This document shows, piece after piece, positions 1 to 11,233 of a stretch of 64,000 nt of DNA. The number at the start of each line of letters is the position of its first letter. Position 1 is the stretch's first letter. The notes under the pieces are model-generated. The model was not told the origin of the DNA and ran no database searches. It was given only the letters and a program-made list of their open reading frames with translations. The position numbers and the translations under genes were made by a program. This DNA is from Paratinospora sagittata. Its lineage: Eukaryota; Streptophyta; Magnoliopsida; Ranunculales; Menispermaceae. Location: NCBI GenBank assembly GCA_035771175.1, contig CM069607.1, positions 17,492,001 to 17,556,000 on the forward strand. The letters run 5' to 3'.

Positions 1-1743
1 CTCAATCTAAATCATTCACTCCCAGCCTATAAGTGAAATGAACCTCCCTGGTGGGGTATCAAATACCTTATAGCCTTTGGGGTATGTCAACCTCATCCAA
101 CCAAATCTTCTCCCATTGAAGATTTGACCACACCCTTAGAGTATTTTAGCTTGTCTTTACCGTTTGTAAAGGAGGTTCTCTTAAAGAGCAATCCCAACCT
201 ACTCAACGCTCTCTAGCCCAAGCCTTTTAGATATTCAATGCATGCCAATTCATAATACTTTAAACACATGCAATTCCATGATAAACATTTCATGACTTTC
301 AACATACAAGTATAACTCAATATGATGACAAAAGTCATAAACATAAAGAACAACTACTCACAACCAAGCCAAGCAAGCAATGCTGTCCACATACGGATCT
401 ACACTAATTCAAAGTCAATCATGGCCCTGTAGTGATATATTCAATCGCATATAAATCAAATCCATGATCAACATCATATTCAACACATAAGCCCACATCC
501 AATTTCAAGCACAAGTCTTAGTCTAATCCATTAACTCTAACACATAACTATGTGTCTCAACTTATCATGCCACCACACAAGTCTAACCATCTCTAACGCA
601 TAATTTATTCCATTTGGGTCCGATTAGACGAATCCCATGTCAATTACATCAATTGACTTAAATTAGGTAAAAAGCCCCGATTTTGGGCAAAGTCCCAAAA
701 TCATGACCTTAGCCAATTTGTACTACACATAGGGTTTCTAACATGCATAACCACCAATTTGCACCATCATTCATTTAGAATGAATCTTTTATTCAACATA
801 GTTTACATGCACATAATATGGAAAACCCTAAGTGCACTTTCTAATCTGAGGTCTGTAACAAACAACCCCACCAATTTCTTGCTAGAAATTGGGGGTTTCA
901 CCATTAATAGGTTCCAAACTACACCTAATCTCATATATATAACATGCAAGGTCAAACTCATACAAGAGTTCATCCACCATTTCATCAAATCCGAGATTTA
1001 AGTGTAGAGAACACTCTATGGATGTAGATTTAGGTCCAAGAAGGTTATTTTCACCATTAGCAAGCTTAAAAGAGCACATACAAACCAACCCTAGGTTAGG
1101 AATACTTGCAAACAGTGACTCATACCATTTCTTAGATCAAAACAAAGCTCATAAGCACAAACCAAAGAGATTTTAGGAAGAAGGAAGGTAAATCACATAT
1201 ACCTTAGGAGATAATCAAGCTAGAACACTCCAAACCCATAGCTCATTCTTCTCCTGTCTTCTCTACCTCTTTCTCATCTTTCTAGAGCCTTAAATGTGCA
1301 AATGAGTCATCCAAATGGTTTTATAAAAGCAAAACTACGAGCTGGGCCCACATTGAAAAACTTAAAAAAAATCTGAGTTTTGAACATGGAGCGTGCTCCA
1401 CGCACTAAGACAGTTTCCTGTCTCAACCTCGTGCATGGAGCGCGCTCCTCCTTTGCCCAGAATTGCCATATGTTTTCTGAGGCAAGGGAGCGCGTTTCTC
1501 TAACCATGAAGCGAGTTCGACAGTTCCAATTCACCATTTTTTACTCTTTTCGACACCCAACGGGTCTCCGATCAATTTGAAACTTTTTATACACATTAAA
1601 CAACATAAAATCATGCGAAAACACTTAAACTAACACATATCAAGCATCAAATACACAAACATACACATCAATGCAAACACATAGAGTTTGGGCAAAATGC
1701 AAATGGCTTATGGGCTAGATGAAAGGACATTTGGGGCGTCACA
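1..1743 (-). repeat. 3' LTR of element C1, cut by the window edge
   Basis: This is the downstream LTR of a minus-strand Tekay/Del-like element. Its sense 5' terminus (TGTGACGCCCC on the minus strand) is at 1743 and is followed directly by a purine-rich tract, as expected at the internal/3' LTR border. The last 60 bases match the ends of the family C LTRs at 42389 and 48895, including the shared 'gggctagatgaaa' stretch, but the rest has diverged and shares its 'aacgggtctcc' stretch with the family E LTR near 36975. The far end lies outside the window, so full length and target duplication cannot be seen. I see no host gene in it. Confidence 0.75.
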
Positions 1744-1757
1744 TCACACCCACCTTA
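1744..1757 (-). promoter_or_regulatory. Polypurine tract of element C1
   Basis: On the minus strand this reads TAAGGTGGGTGTGA and abuts the LTR terminus. A polypurine tract primes plus-strand DNA synthesis. Element C2 has the same sequence in the same place (42390-42404). Confidence 0.6.
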
Positions 1758-1789
1758 AAATGAACTTCGCCTTTGAAGTTTTAAGATCA

Positions 1790-4700
1790 AGAAATTACCT
1801 AAGCCCATGAACCTGGCAAAGTGCTCCTTCATATAGTCCTCACGCTCCCAAGTAACTTGCTTCTTGCCATGAAATTGCCATTTCACCTTGACCATAGGGA
1901 TTTCTGGATTGCGTAACCTCTGTACCTTCTGGTCAAATATCTGGATAGGTTCCTCATCATAAGTCTGATCCTATCTCAATTCCACGTGTCTCCAATCCAA
2001 GACATGATCAAAATCACTTTTGTACATTCTCAGCATTGATAGATGGAAAACATTATGCTCTGTTGCTAGCTGAGGTGACAAGGCTAATCGGTAAGAGACG
2101 GGGCCAACTTGTTCTAAAACCTTGAACGACCCAATAAATCTCAGAGCAAGCTTTCCTTTCATTCCAAACCTCGTTTGGCCCTTCTAAGGTAAGACATGGT
2201 CACCCACCTCGAACTCTATGGCCTTTCGTCTGTTATCGACGTAACTTTTCTGTCTGTCTTGGACGATCTTCACATTATGCTTGATCTGCTTGATCTTTTC
2301 TGTGTGTTCTTGTACAAACTCGGGTACAAACATCGTGACATCCCCTACCTCCGTCCAACACACTAGAGACCTACACGGTTGGCCATACAATGCCTCAAAG
2401 GGAGCCATGCCAATACTGGATTGATAACTGTTGTTGTAGGCGAACTCAAACAGAGGTATGTACTCCTCATAGTTACCACAAGACTCAAGGACACAAGCTC
2501 AGAGCATATCCTCTAAAATTGATTACAATCTCGCGGACTGGCAGTCCATTTGGGGGTAAAAAGCGGTATTGAGATCTAGCCTGGTGCTGAGCTGCCTCTG
2601 TAACCCCTGCCTGAATATCGAGGTAAATCTCAGATCCGTATCTGATACAATCGAAACTGGCACCCCATGAAGCCTGACTATTTCCCACATATACAACTTG
2701 CTCAGCTTGTTCATAGAGTCCCTAACATTTATTTGTAAGAAATGAGCGGACTTGGTCAAGCGATCTACTATGACCCAAATAGCATTATGTCTCCTCGGGG
2801 TGTTAGGTAGTCCCATAACAAGATCCATAGTAATATGCTCGCACTTCTACTTAGGGATGGAAAATGGTTGCGTCTGCCTTCCAGGCTTCTGGTGCTCAAC
2901 TTTGACTCTCTGATAGATCTCACACCTCTGAATAAATTGAGCTATCTCTTTCTTCATGTCGGGCCACCAATACATCCTCTTCATATCATGATACATCTTG
3001 GTTTTGCTCGGATGAATAACATAATGAGATCTGTGAGCCTACTGGAGTATCCTCTGCCTCAATCGTGAATTTTCGGGAACCCATAATCATCCCCTAAACC
3101 TCAAAGCACCATCAGGTGACATGTGGCAATCAACATAATCGCTATTCTCAGCCCAAGATCATATAATCAACATCTAATATCTGTTGCTCAATCACCTCTT
3201 GAACTCGTGTAGGCTGAGCCCTCATTTGACGAGTTACATGTATAGTTTCTACCCACTTCCTGCTCAGGGCATCAACTACCACGTTAACTTGCCCATGATG
3301 GTAGTCTAATGTGAAATCATAGTCTTTCAGAAGCTTTAACCACGTTCTCTGCTTCATGTTTAATTCCTTCTGAGAAAACAAGTACGTGAGGCTCTTGTGG
3401 TCAGAATATAGGGCGAACTTCTCACCATAGAGATAATGCCTCCAAATCTTTAGAGCAAAAATGACTGCGGCCGGTTCTAAGTCATAAATAAGATAATTCT
3501 TTTCATGCACCTTTAACTGCCTCGATGCATAAGCAATGACCCTATCCTTATGAATTAACACACATCCCAAGCCGATATGAGAAACATCAGTGTAGATGAC
3601 CAACTCCTGACCAGGCTCTGGTCGAATCAATATTGGCACAGATGTCAACCTCTTTTTCAGCTCTAGAAAGGCATTCTCACACTCATTCGGCCACAAAAAG
3701 GGCACATCCTCCTGGGTAGCCTAGTAAGGGGTGCAACAAACTTAGAGAAGCCCTGCACAAACCTCGTATAATATCCTGCTAAACCCAAAAAACTCCTGAT
3801 CCCGGTCACCGTGGTAAGTCTAGGCCAACTGGTAATGGCTTCGACCTTGCATGGATCAAGTGAAATCCCTTCGGAACTCATAACTTGACCCAAAAATCTC
3901 ACTTTGGTGATCCAAAACTCGCACTTACTCAACTTTGCGTACAATCTATGCTTTCTCAGAGTTTGCAAGGTCACTCTGAGGTGTTCCTCATGCTCAACCT
4001 GAGTCTTGGAATACACCAATATATCATCAATAAAAATGATGATAAACTTATCCAGATACTGCCAGAAGACTCTCTGCTTCAGGTCCATGAACATTGCTGG
4101 TGCATTAGTCACACCAAAAGGCATCACAAGAAACGCATAATATCCATAGCGGGTTCTGAAAGTTGTCTTAGGCACACCTTTAAACCTGATCTTTAGTTGT
4201 TGGTAACCGGAAAGCAAATCAATCTCCGAGAAGAATCTCGCTCTTTCCAGCTGGCCAAAAAGATCATCAATCCTTGGAAGAGGATACTAGTTCTCAATGG
4301 TCACCCTTTTGAGCTGGCGGTAGTCAATACATAATCGCAAGCTCTCATCAGTCTTTTTGACGAAAAGAACTGGAGCTACCTAGGGTGACACACTTGGGCT
4401 AATAAAACCCTTAGCCAATAGCTCCTTAAGTTGTTTTTGCAACTTAGTCAACTCAACCGATGCCATTTTATAAGGTACCATGGAGATAGGTTTCGTACCA
4501 GGGACCAGTTCCATGATAAAGTCAATTTCTCTCTTCGGAGGCAATCCTGGAAGGTCCGAAGGAAATACATCAGGAAAATCTTTCACTGTAGGGATGTCCT
4601 CAAGCCTCATCCCACTGGTCTCATCCTCCTCTGGAACTATCCCGGTTAAGATCTCCCTGTCTCCATCAGTTTCCAATCTACCTCTAGTGAATGGCTGGTT

Positions 4701-5070
4701 CGATGCTCTCCCTTGCAATGCAAACACGAGATGCCTAGGGATTTGGAAGATGACTCTCTTTGCAAAGAAATTTATCACTACGTGGTATGCAGCGAGCCAA
4801 TCCATCCCAAGGATTGCATCAAACTCGAGGAATTCTAGGACTCTAAGGTCAACAGGCATCCCAAAATTCCCCACTCTCACTGCACGATGGCTGCATATCA
4901 AGTTCAGGTAGACCCTTTCCCCAGCTACAGTTCTCACAACTAACCATGTACTAGCTCTAACGAGGGTCAAATGCAAGCTATCTACCATGCGTCTAGAAAT
5001 GAATGACAATGTAGATCTAACATCAAATAAAACATGCATCGAAACATCTCAAATACATAGAGTACCTTCC
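1790..5070 (-). pseudogene. Ty3/gypsy pol remnant of C1 (protease-RT-RNase H-integrase)
   Basis: Read right to left. The protease segment begins near 5039, with the active-site region altered to DVRSTLSFIS. RT covers about 4480-3720 with an intact FIDD box ([13 protein letters not shown]) near 4040. RNase H spans 3705-3148 ([25 protein letters not shown]). Integrase covers 3060-1971 with MDLVMGLP and VSDTDLRFTS. A chromodomain-like tail ends near 1800. The frame is broken by a frameshift at the RT/RNase H join (about 3700), a TAG in the RT N-terminus near 4290, and several stops in integrase. It is a close relative of the better preserved pol of C2 at 42433-45897. It would have made reverse transcriptase and integrase for cytoplasmic particle replication and nuclear insertion. 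It is certainly inactive as it stands. Confidence 0.85.
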
Positions 5071-5690
5071 ATCAAGGTCCTCGATGCAGTTAGATCTGGC
5101 TCTATGGCTTCCTTGGCAATTTCTCTTCCACTGGACAGTTGCACTGTTCCCTGAGATGCCATTAGAGAGTTCGTACACTCAAACCTCCTGTGTCCGGGCT
5201 GACCACACTAATAACAGATGTATGGGGCTCTTGGAGCAGTAATTCCTATTTGTGATGCAGTCCCATTACCACCTCTGCTTCTGCCCTACTTCCGCTTGAC
5301 TATGGTAGTGGTGGCCTCTGCGCCTGACTAGCCACTGGGGCAGAAGGTACAATAAATGGCGAAGACATAACACCAGTCTAGAAGTGAGATGATTCACTCT
5401 AAGCACCCTCAAACTGTGCTCCCTTCTAAAGTTTCCTCTTCTTTCCCCATTTCTTCTCCCTCAAAGAGTTCTTCCCACCCGTCTCGGCATGCATCTCCTG
5501 TGGTGTTTGAGCTGCTGATCCAACTTGACCCTCAACATGCTCATGAAGCTCAAACTGTGCGACTTTCGTTGCCACGGTCTTGAACTCAGCCATCTTGGTC
5601 ACAGACAAGGCCTGCCTAATCGCCAGCCTCAATCCCTCATAAACTGTGTGATCAGATCCTCAGTAGACTGTACTAAACCCCAATGGGGAG
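5071..5690 (-). pseudogene. gag C-terminal remnant of C1, truncated
   Basis: The minus strand holds a zinc knuckle, CY*CGQPGHRRFEC, near 5173-5214 (pattern CX2CX4HX4C, with a stop inside). Upstream of it is a capsid segment matching C2 gag: IRQALSVTKMAEF here against IRQALSVTKMTDF there. The homology stops at about 5690, within the motif GLVQ(S/T). The N-terminal half of gag, the primer site and the 5' LTR are missing and are replaced by unrelated LTR sequence. Gag would form the particle shell and bind RNA. The break looks like a deletion or recombination junction, because no target duplication is visible. Confidence 0.7.
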
Positions 5691-5911
5691 TGCGTTTCTT
5701 CAGCATTCTTTGGGCTTTTTGCCTGGTTTTTTCCATCGGCTCCCTCAACATGATTTTCGATGTTAAAACTTGATTTTCTCGGGTTTCTAATACATCAATT
5801 GAGGGTTCCTAGTCCACCAATTTAGGGTTTCTGAGTTCAAAATCTCTAATTTCCCCATGGTATTAGGTGTATGTTTGGTAATTTTCCTTAATATTTTAGT
5901 AGGGCGTCACA
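5691..5911 (-). repeat. Truncated LTR, sense 5' end only
   Basis: On the minus strand this starts TGTGACGCCCTACTAAAATA at 5911, the form of a Tekay-type LTR start, and runs about 220 bases before joining C1 gag near 5690. The far terminus is missing. It lies against a gag scrap of a different lineage on its right, so the LTR probably inserted there and was later cut by a deletion that also removed the 5' part of C1. Confidence 0.5.
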
Positions 5912-6195
5912 ACTTTGCTCACTCGCAATAAGAAACTTCTTAGCTTGGCGTAAGAACTCCTTGTTGCTACGTGCTTTTTCTTGCCAAGGAAATAGTGGAA
6001 CTTATGGTTTCTCAGCCCAACTATGGATGCGGTAACAAGTGTAACATTGTCAAAATCATCCACCTAGATGGCCTCAGTGTTGAATCGAGCTAGGTAGTCT
6101 TTCAAGCTCTCACCCTGCCATTATCGGATCAATAAGAGGTTGTTGACTTATTTTTCTATAACACCTTGTAGTTTAAATCTTTAAATCACATAAAT
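5912..6195 (-). pseudogene. Tat-like Ty3/gypsy gag fragment
   Basis: Translating the minus strand from about 6130 to 5930 gives WQGESLKDYLARFNTEAI, a stop, then VDDFDNVTLVTASIVGLRNH and FHYFLGKKKHVATRS. This is the capsid signature common in Tat/Retand-type gag (GESLxxYLxRFNxEA). Only about 70 codons remain, with at least one stop. No pol of this lineage lies next to it, so it is an isolated relic older than the elements that flank it. Assignment to Tat rather than another Ty3/gypsy branch is from memory of family motifs. Confidence 0.6.
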
Positions 6196-7645
6196 TGTCA
6201 CACCCCACCCGGACGCGCCTAGACCGGTAAAACACTCACAAGAGGGATGTGATGTAGGTACAAACAGAAATCAAATGCGCAGGAGCACAACATAGGGACA
6301 AAGTTTTTTTTCATTAATTGTAAATTTTTCTAGTACAAAATGAGGGCAGTTTAATAACCGCCAATTCAAGGGAACATGCTCCCCAAAAATTACCCTAATT
6401 AATTACATAATGAAGTCAGGGGTAACAAAACAAGGGCCCGTGTACCTTCTCCCAGATCCACCTTAAGCTCCTGAAAAATGGTTGGTAATGGGATGTGTTA
6501 TCGCCCAGTGGGTGAAATAGATATTTCATGGATTATGACAATTAATAAAGAGATCATCACAATCTTAATTATTAGATAAACACATCATAACATCATCAAC
6601 AATGTACAATACCATAAACCAATAAACACCCATAACGTGTTGTCTTGTAAGGGTTTGTCACCAAGTATCATCCTGGTTTTACCTATAAATGTCCATCTCC
6701 AAGGCGATTCGTCCCGAGTTCACACTGTACGTCCATCTCCAGGAAAATTTACATATAGACGAAGGGTCCGTACGTATTCTTTCGATTAACACAATGAAGT
6801 TTACAACAGAGATGTACCGCTTAGGGTTGACTTAATTAGGTGGGCAATTATGCGCCAATAATCCATCCTATCAACGAACGACTTACGTCCCTAGGTGGTT
6901 ATGTTGTCTACTAACTTCCATGTATAATTTTAATGAAAAATCATGTGTGTGAAGGTTCGATCTCGAATTTACATTGGACATGATTTGGCAGCGTCTGGTG
7001 ATGCCTATAAGGATCGGCCACACCAACTTGCATCATTAAGACGTCCAGTATTACGTTCAGTGAGTGAATAACTTTTGATATAATCAACCAGACTAGTCCC
7101 TAGGCTGAGTGGTGGAGTCACAATCGTCTCGCTTAAAAACCACTCTTCTAGAGCAGCAAGCTGCCTCCCGTTGATTATTCAAAGGTACTTGGGACAAGAC
7201 TGTGTTTGGCTAATTAAATCAATTACTAATTTAACAGAGTAACGATATAACACATGGATTCCATGTCAAGGTACATGCATGAATGGCATAGTCTAAGTGA
7301 ATATCAAACATAATGATAAATGTATGAAATCTTATTAAAAAAACATAATACACTAAGACCTATGCTTCGTTCCCACCTTTAAATTCGCACACTTCCTAAA
7401 TCAGCGGACTTCACCTAGAACAACAATTTCAAATCACCCAATGGAGAAAGAAAGTCTTTATGAGGGGAAAGAGAGTCTCTAAGAGAGGGAGAGAAGTGGA
7501 GGGATGGATGGTGGATATGGGAAGGGGAGGACACCTTTTTATAGGGGTGAAAAGGCTAGAACGTTTTGCTTTTAGAGCGTTCTGTGGTATGTTTTTCGGT
7601 ATCATGTGTTTTTTGTTGTTTTAGTTTAATCCTGGGGGTATTACA
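6196..7645 (-). repeat. 3' LTR of A1 (family A)
   Basis: It runs from TGTCACACCCC to GGTATTACA on the plus strand. It matches the family A LTRs at 16788, 32050 (inverted), 38153 and 51441. A sense-strand TATA-like box, CTATAAAAAGG, lies at 7534-7544. Upstream of the box in the sense direction (7557-7590) are two degraded GAACGTTC-type palindromes. I see no gene in it. Confidence 0.9.
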
Positions 7646-7663
7646 CTCTACCCTCCTTAAAAA
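7646..7663 (-). promoter_or_regulatory. Polypurine tract of A1
   Basis: On the minus strand this reads TTTTAAGGAGGGTAGAGT next to the LTR. The same tract occurs next to the LTR in A2 (CTTTTAAGGGCGGTAGAG, ending at 32049) and A3 (59852-59869). Confidence 0.65.
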
Positions 7664-8249
7664 AATTTTGCACTCAAAATTCTATCAACATTACTTTTAT
7701 TATTGTCTTCTTGAGATTGGATTGGAAGTCTGTTATCCCCGATGCTTAATCTTCGATTTTCTTCAATCGGTTCAAGATGTGAGTGGTAAGGTCTCTGAAC
7801 CGTGCTTTGACTTGTTGAGTCTTTCTCATTGTCAAAGATTGGAGACCAAACAAAGTCTGATTCATACTCAGAGGGTTCTAATAATTGCATCACAGAAGGG
7901 GGTGTTGGGCTCAGAGGAATGTTGAATCAAAACGACTATGGTGGTAGTGGAACACTTTTACATGTCGTTGCCCGAACTCGTTCACCTGGTGGTCTTAGTA
8001 GAAGGTCCTACCAGGTTGAGGGACCGAGATTGTTGGGACTAGGTGCCTTATGAGTTGTTTCATCACTTGTTTGGTCGTGTGATGTCCATCGGCGCTCGAC
8101 CTTAGGGTACCTCAATTGTCGTGGCGAGGGCTGTGGTGATCTCGTTGAGTTAGAGGGAGTGGGTTCCCGATTTGGGGGGGATCTCCCCATCGGTCCCAAG
8201 GAGGCCATTGTGGTTCACTCATGTTTGATTTGTTGTCAGACATCTGCAT
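7660..8249 (-). pseudogene. Accessory ORF3 of family A, A1 copy (broken)
   Basis: This lies between the end of pol (8340) and the 3' LTR. The minus strand starts with MQMSDNKSN at 8249, the same start as ORF3 in A2 (31493) and A3 (60354). A frameshift in a run of G/C near 8175-8185 moves the frame to one reading NREPTPSNSTRSPQPSPR, then NNLGPSTW, a stop, DLLLRPPGERVRATT, and an acidic region LEPSEYESDFVWSPIFD. These blocks line up in order with A2 and A3. The product is proline- and serine-rich at the N-terminus and acidic at the C-terminus. I recognise no domain. Its function is unknown, and conservation among copies is the only evidence that it was a gene. Confidence 0.55.
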
Positions 8250-8339
8250 GGTTAGTTGAGTGAAACACCGATATTAGCACGCATATAGAGGAAGTTAGAT
8301 AATTTCATTGATAAGTGAATTAATTCATACATCACGTCA

Positions 8340-10223
8340 TCAATTACTACTAGAAAATAAATCAGGGTATTTTTGTTTGATTTTTGCTTATAGTTCCCAA
8401 GTTACTTCCTCTATTTCGTGGTGATCCCAAAGTACTTTTACTAACGGGATACTACGACACCTTAATTCACGAGTTTTCCTATCTAGAATTTGTATCAGTT
8501 TTTCCTCATCTTGTTTCCTTCCTCGATGGGACTTCAACCAGAGGGACAACATGTGAATGGTCAGGATGGTACTTCTAGAGCATGGATACATGGAAAACGT
8601 CATGAAATTTGGACATGGATGAGGGAAGGGACAGTTGATAGGCTGATTCTCCAATCCGTCTGATCATCTCAAATGAGTCGATGTACCGTGGAGAGAGCTT
8701 CCCTTTGATCCCGAATCGTTTAACATCCCTTGTAGGTTGGATTTTCAGAAAAAAACATAGTCCTCGACCTGAAACTCTGAGGGTTGTCTCCTCTTGTTGG
8801 CATAACTCTTGTGTCGACTTTGTGCCACACAAAGCCTTTCTTTTACTAGTTCAATATTCTCAGAGGTTTCTTGAACTAGTTCTGGCCCCAGTTTAGGTCG
8901 ATCTACCATATCCAACCAACATACCGAAGATCTGCAAGAGCGACCATAGAGGGCCTCGTATGGTGCTATCCCAATACTGGATTGGTAGCTGTTGTTGTAT
9001 GCAAACTCAAAGAAGTGTAAATACTTCACCTATCCATTGTGAAAATCTAATGTGCAACATCGTAGCATATCCTCCAGAATCTAGATCAACCGCTCTGATT
9101 GTTTGTCAGTCCATGACTGAAATGTTGTGCTCATGGTAATCATGGTGCCCATTCTGCTCTGAAAGCTTTGTCAAAAGTGGGATATGAATCGAGGGTCTCA
9201 GTCATAGACAATTGTAAGTGGGATACCATGAAGATGTACAATCACTTTTTCATATAACTCCGCTAACTTGGTAAGGTTATCGGCGGACTTGATTGGTATA
9301 AAGTGTGCAACCTTTGTAAGTCTGTCGATGATAACTCAGATAGTGTATTGTCCCTTGTTATTCTGAGGTAGGGCCGTGAAAAAGTTCATTGCCATGTTAT
9401 CCCACTTTCACTCCCCAATTCGTAAGGGCTAGAGAAGGTCAGAAGGAAGTTTTCGTTCTTTCTTTACTTGCTGACATGTGAGACATCGTGCAACAAAGTC
9501 TGCAATGGCCTTTTTCATTCTAGACAACTAGAATTGCCGATTTACATCCATGTACATTTTATCGCCTCCAGGATTCATAGCGAACTTATAACTAACCATT
9601 TCGGTGAGCACTTCTTTCCGAACCTTAGGGTCGTTTGGTAGGCACAAACGTTTCTTGTAGAATACTGTTCCTTCATCAGAGACTGACCAATGAGGGAGGT
9701 CTTGTCCACTTCAAAGGAGTTCTATTTTCTCCTTCAACTCAGGGTCGTTGGCTTGAGCTGCTGAGGCTTTTCGAATGAGCTCGGAGTTGACATTCAATTG
9801 GGCGAGTCGTGGTGTTTTTCCTTCCTCAATGAGTTGTAAGTTGTATTCCTTTATCTTAGTAGCCACTTTCCCAGTTTGAAGTTGAGGATGTAGGCTGCGA
9901 CATATGACTTTCTACTTAGGGCATCAGCCACAACATTGACTTTTCCCAAATGATACTGTAGTTCAAAGTCATAGTCCTTGAAAAACTCCAACCATCTTCT
10001 CTGGCGAAGGTTGAGGTCTTTCTGAGTGTGGATGTACTTGAGACTCATGTAATCTGAGAAGACCTCGAATCGTTCACCATATAGATAGTGTCGCCATATC
10101 TGTAGTGCAAATTTGACAACTACAAGTTCCAAATCGTGCGTTGGGTAATTTCTCTCATGAGTTTTCAATTGTCAAGAGGCATATGCAACAACTTGGCCAT
10201 CTTGCATTAGTACTGCACCTAAG
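8340..10223 (-). pseudogene. pol remnant of A1, RNase H-integrase-chromodomain-like part
   Basis: Minus strand. RNase H is at 10168-9851 ([34 protein letters not shown]). Integrase covers about 9800-8750, ending in FEFAYNNSYQSSIGIAPYEA and a C-terminal GPEFVQ-type segment. The tail at 8654-8388 reads LDRKTRELRCRSIPLVKVLW then DHHEIEEVTWELE, which looks like the short chromodomain-type tail of Tekay/Del integrases. The sense stop is at 8340-8342. Many stops and frameshifts lie between 9030 and 9840. It joins the RT part across the insertion at 10224-11233. The tail is thought to bind modified histones and steer insertion into heterochromatin. Confidence 0.8.
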
Positions 10224-11233
10224 TGATGAAGTCACAATTTTGCATATTTTTACCCATATTTTTTGTACTTTTAGGCTAGGAAATAAAAGAAAAGAATAAA
10301 AAAACATAAAAAATAATAAAAATATCTTTAGATCACATTTTTAAGTTTTTACATCATTTTTAGGCAATTTAGGCTATTTTAGAAATGCACTTTTAGGAAA
10401 ATATTTCTTTTATCACATTTTTTTTTACTTAGGGTTCATTAAGAATTAGTTTGTTGATTTTTACTTTTTTGTACTTTTTTTGTACTTTTTTAACCTAAAT
10501 CTAATCTAAACTAAAAGACACAATAAAAACAAATCCTATGGAAATCTAGCACACATCTTCAAAAATAAATAAATGATCTGCATGGGTGAATTTCCTAAGA
10601 CCTAGACAACTCCTAAAGAGTATCTCAGAGGCCTCCAATCCGATCTCTTAGCCTAGTTAACCTAGGTAGGCTTCTAGGTGGTAGGGTGGGGCACAAGGTC
10701 TTCTTAAATATCCGACTCCTAGAATAGCAAAGCTGCCTCCCTTTCACAATTTAATGTTACTGGGACAAGGCTTCCTAGAATCAACTAAACCAATCAAGCA
10801 AAATTGGTGCAACCTATAATGAATCCTCACTAATGAGCTCGAACCCTAAATGGTTAAGTTCATACTTCATTTTAATTAAGCTTAGTGACGGGCTAAGGTG
10901 AGGACGTAAGGGATGATCAACCTAATTTTGGGCCAAGTGTGGTGATGAAATCCACCCTTGATCTTGATTGGGGTAATGCCTTTTACTAACCAATTATAGA
11001 AATGTTGAGCCACCAAACAATGTTTCCAAAGTATGATGCAAAAGCTTATTATGCAAATTCAAATCCTAAGATTTTATTTCTATATGAGCAGAAATAAGGA
11101 AATCCTAAATCTAAATGATCTTTGATCATATAAAGCATATAATTAATTAATTTAAAATTTATAAAAAATAAAGTGATTCAGCACCAATCTCGGCAACGAC
11201 ACCAAAAACTTGATGGATCTTTTGAATATATCA
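10224..11233 (-). mobile_element. 1-kb insertion with an Athila/Tat-type primer site
   Basis: This segment splits the RNase H region of A1 pol. Comparison with A3 near 62290 shows exactly where the coding sequence stops and resumes. It starts TGATGAAGTC, ends TATATCA, and is flanked by a weak short duplication (CTAAG against CAAGG on +). Near its right end the minus strand of 11189-11208 reads TTTTTGGTGTCGTTGCCGAG, close to the TGGCGCCGTTGCCGGGGA primer site of Athila/Tat elements. Only about 25 bases precede that site in the sense direction, so no normal 5' LTR is present. There is no ORF and the sequence is AT-rich. It is a non-autonomous or heavily deleted relative of Athila/Tat elements. 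Confidence 0.6.

Noticed and set aside
4480..4911. 143-codon plus-strand ORF opposite C1 pol
   Set aside because: Shadow of the protease/RT linker; the same antisense frame is open in C2 (45080-45499) only because the coding strand is conserved.
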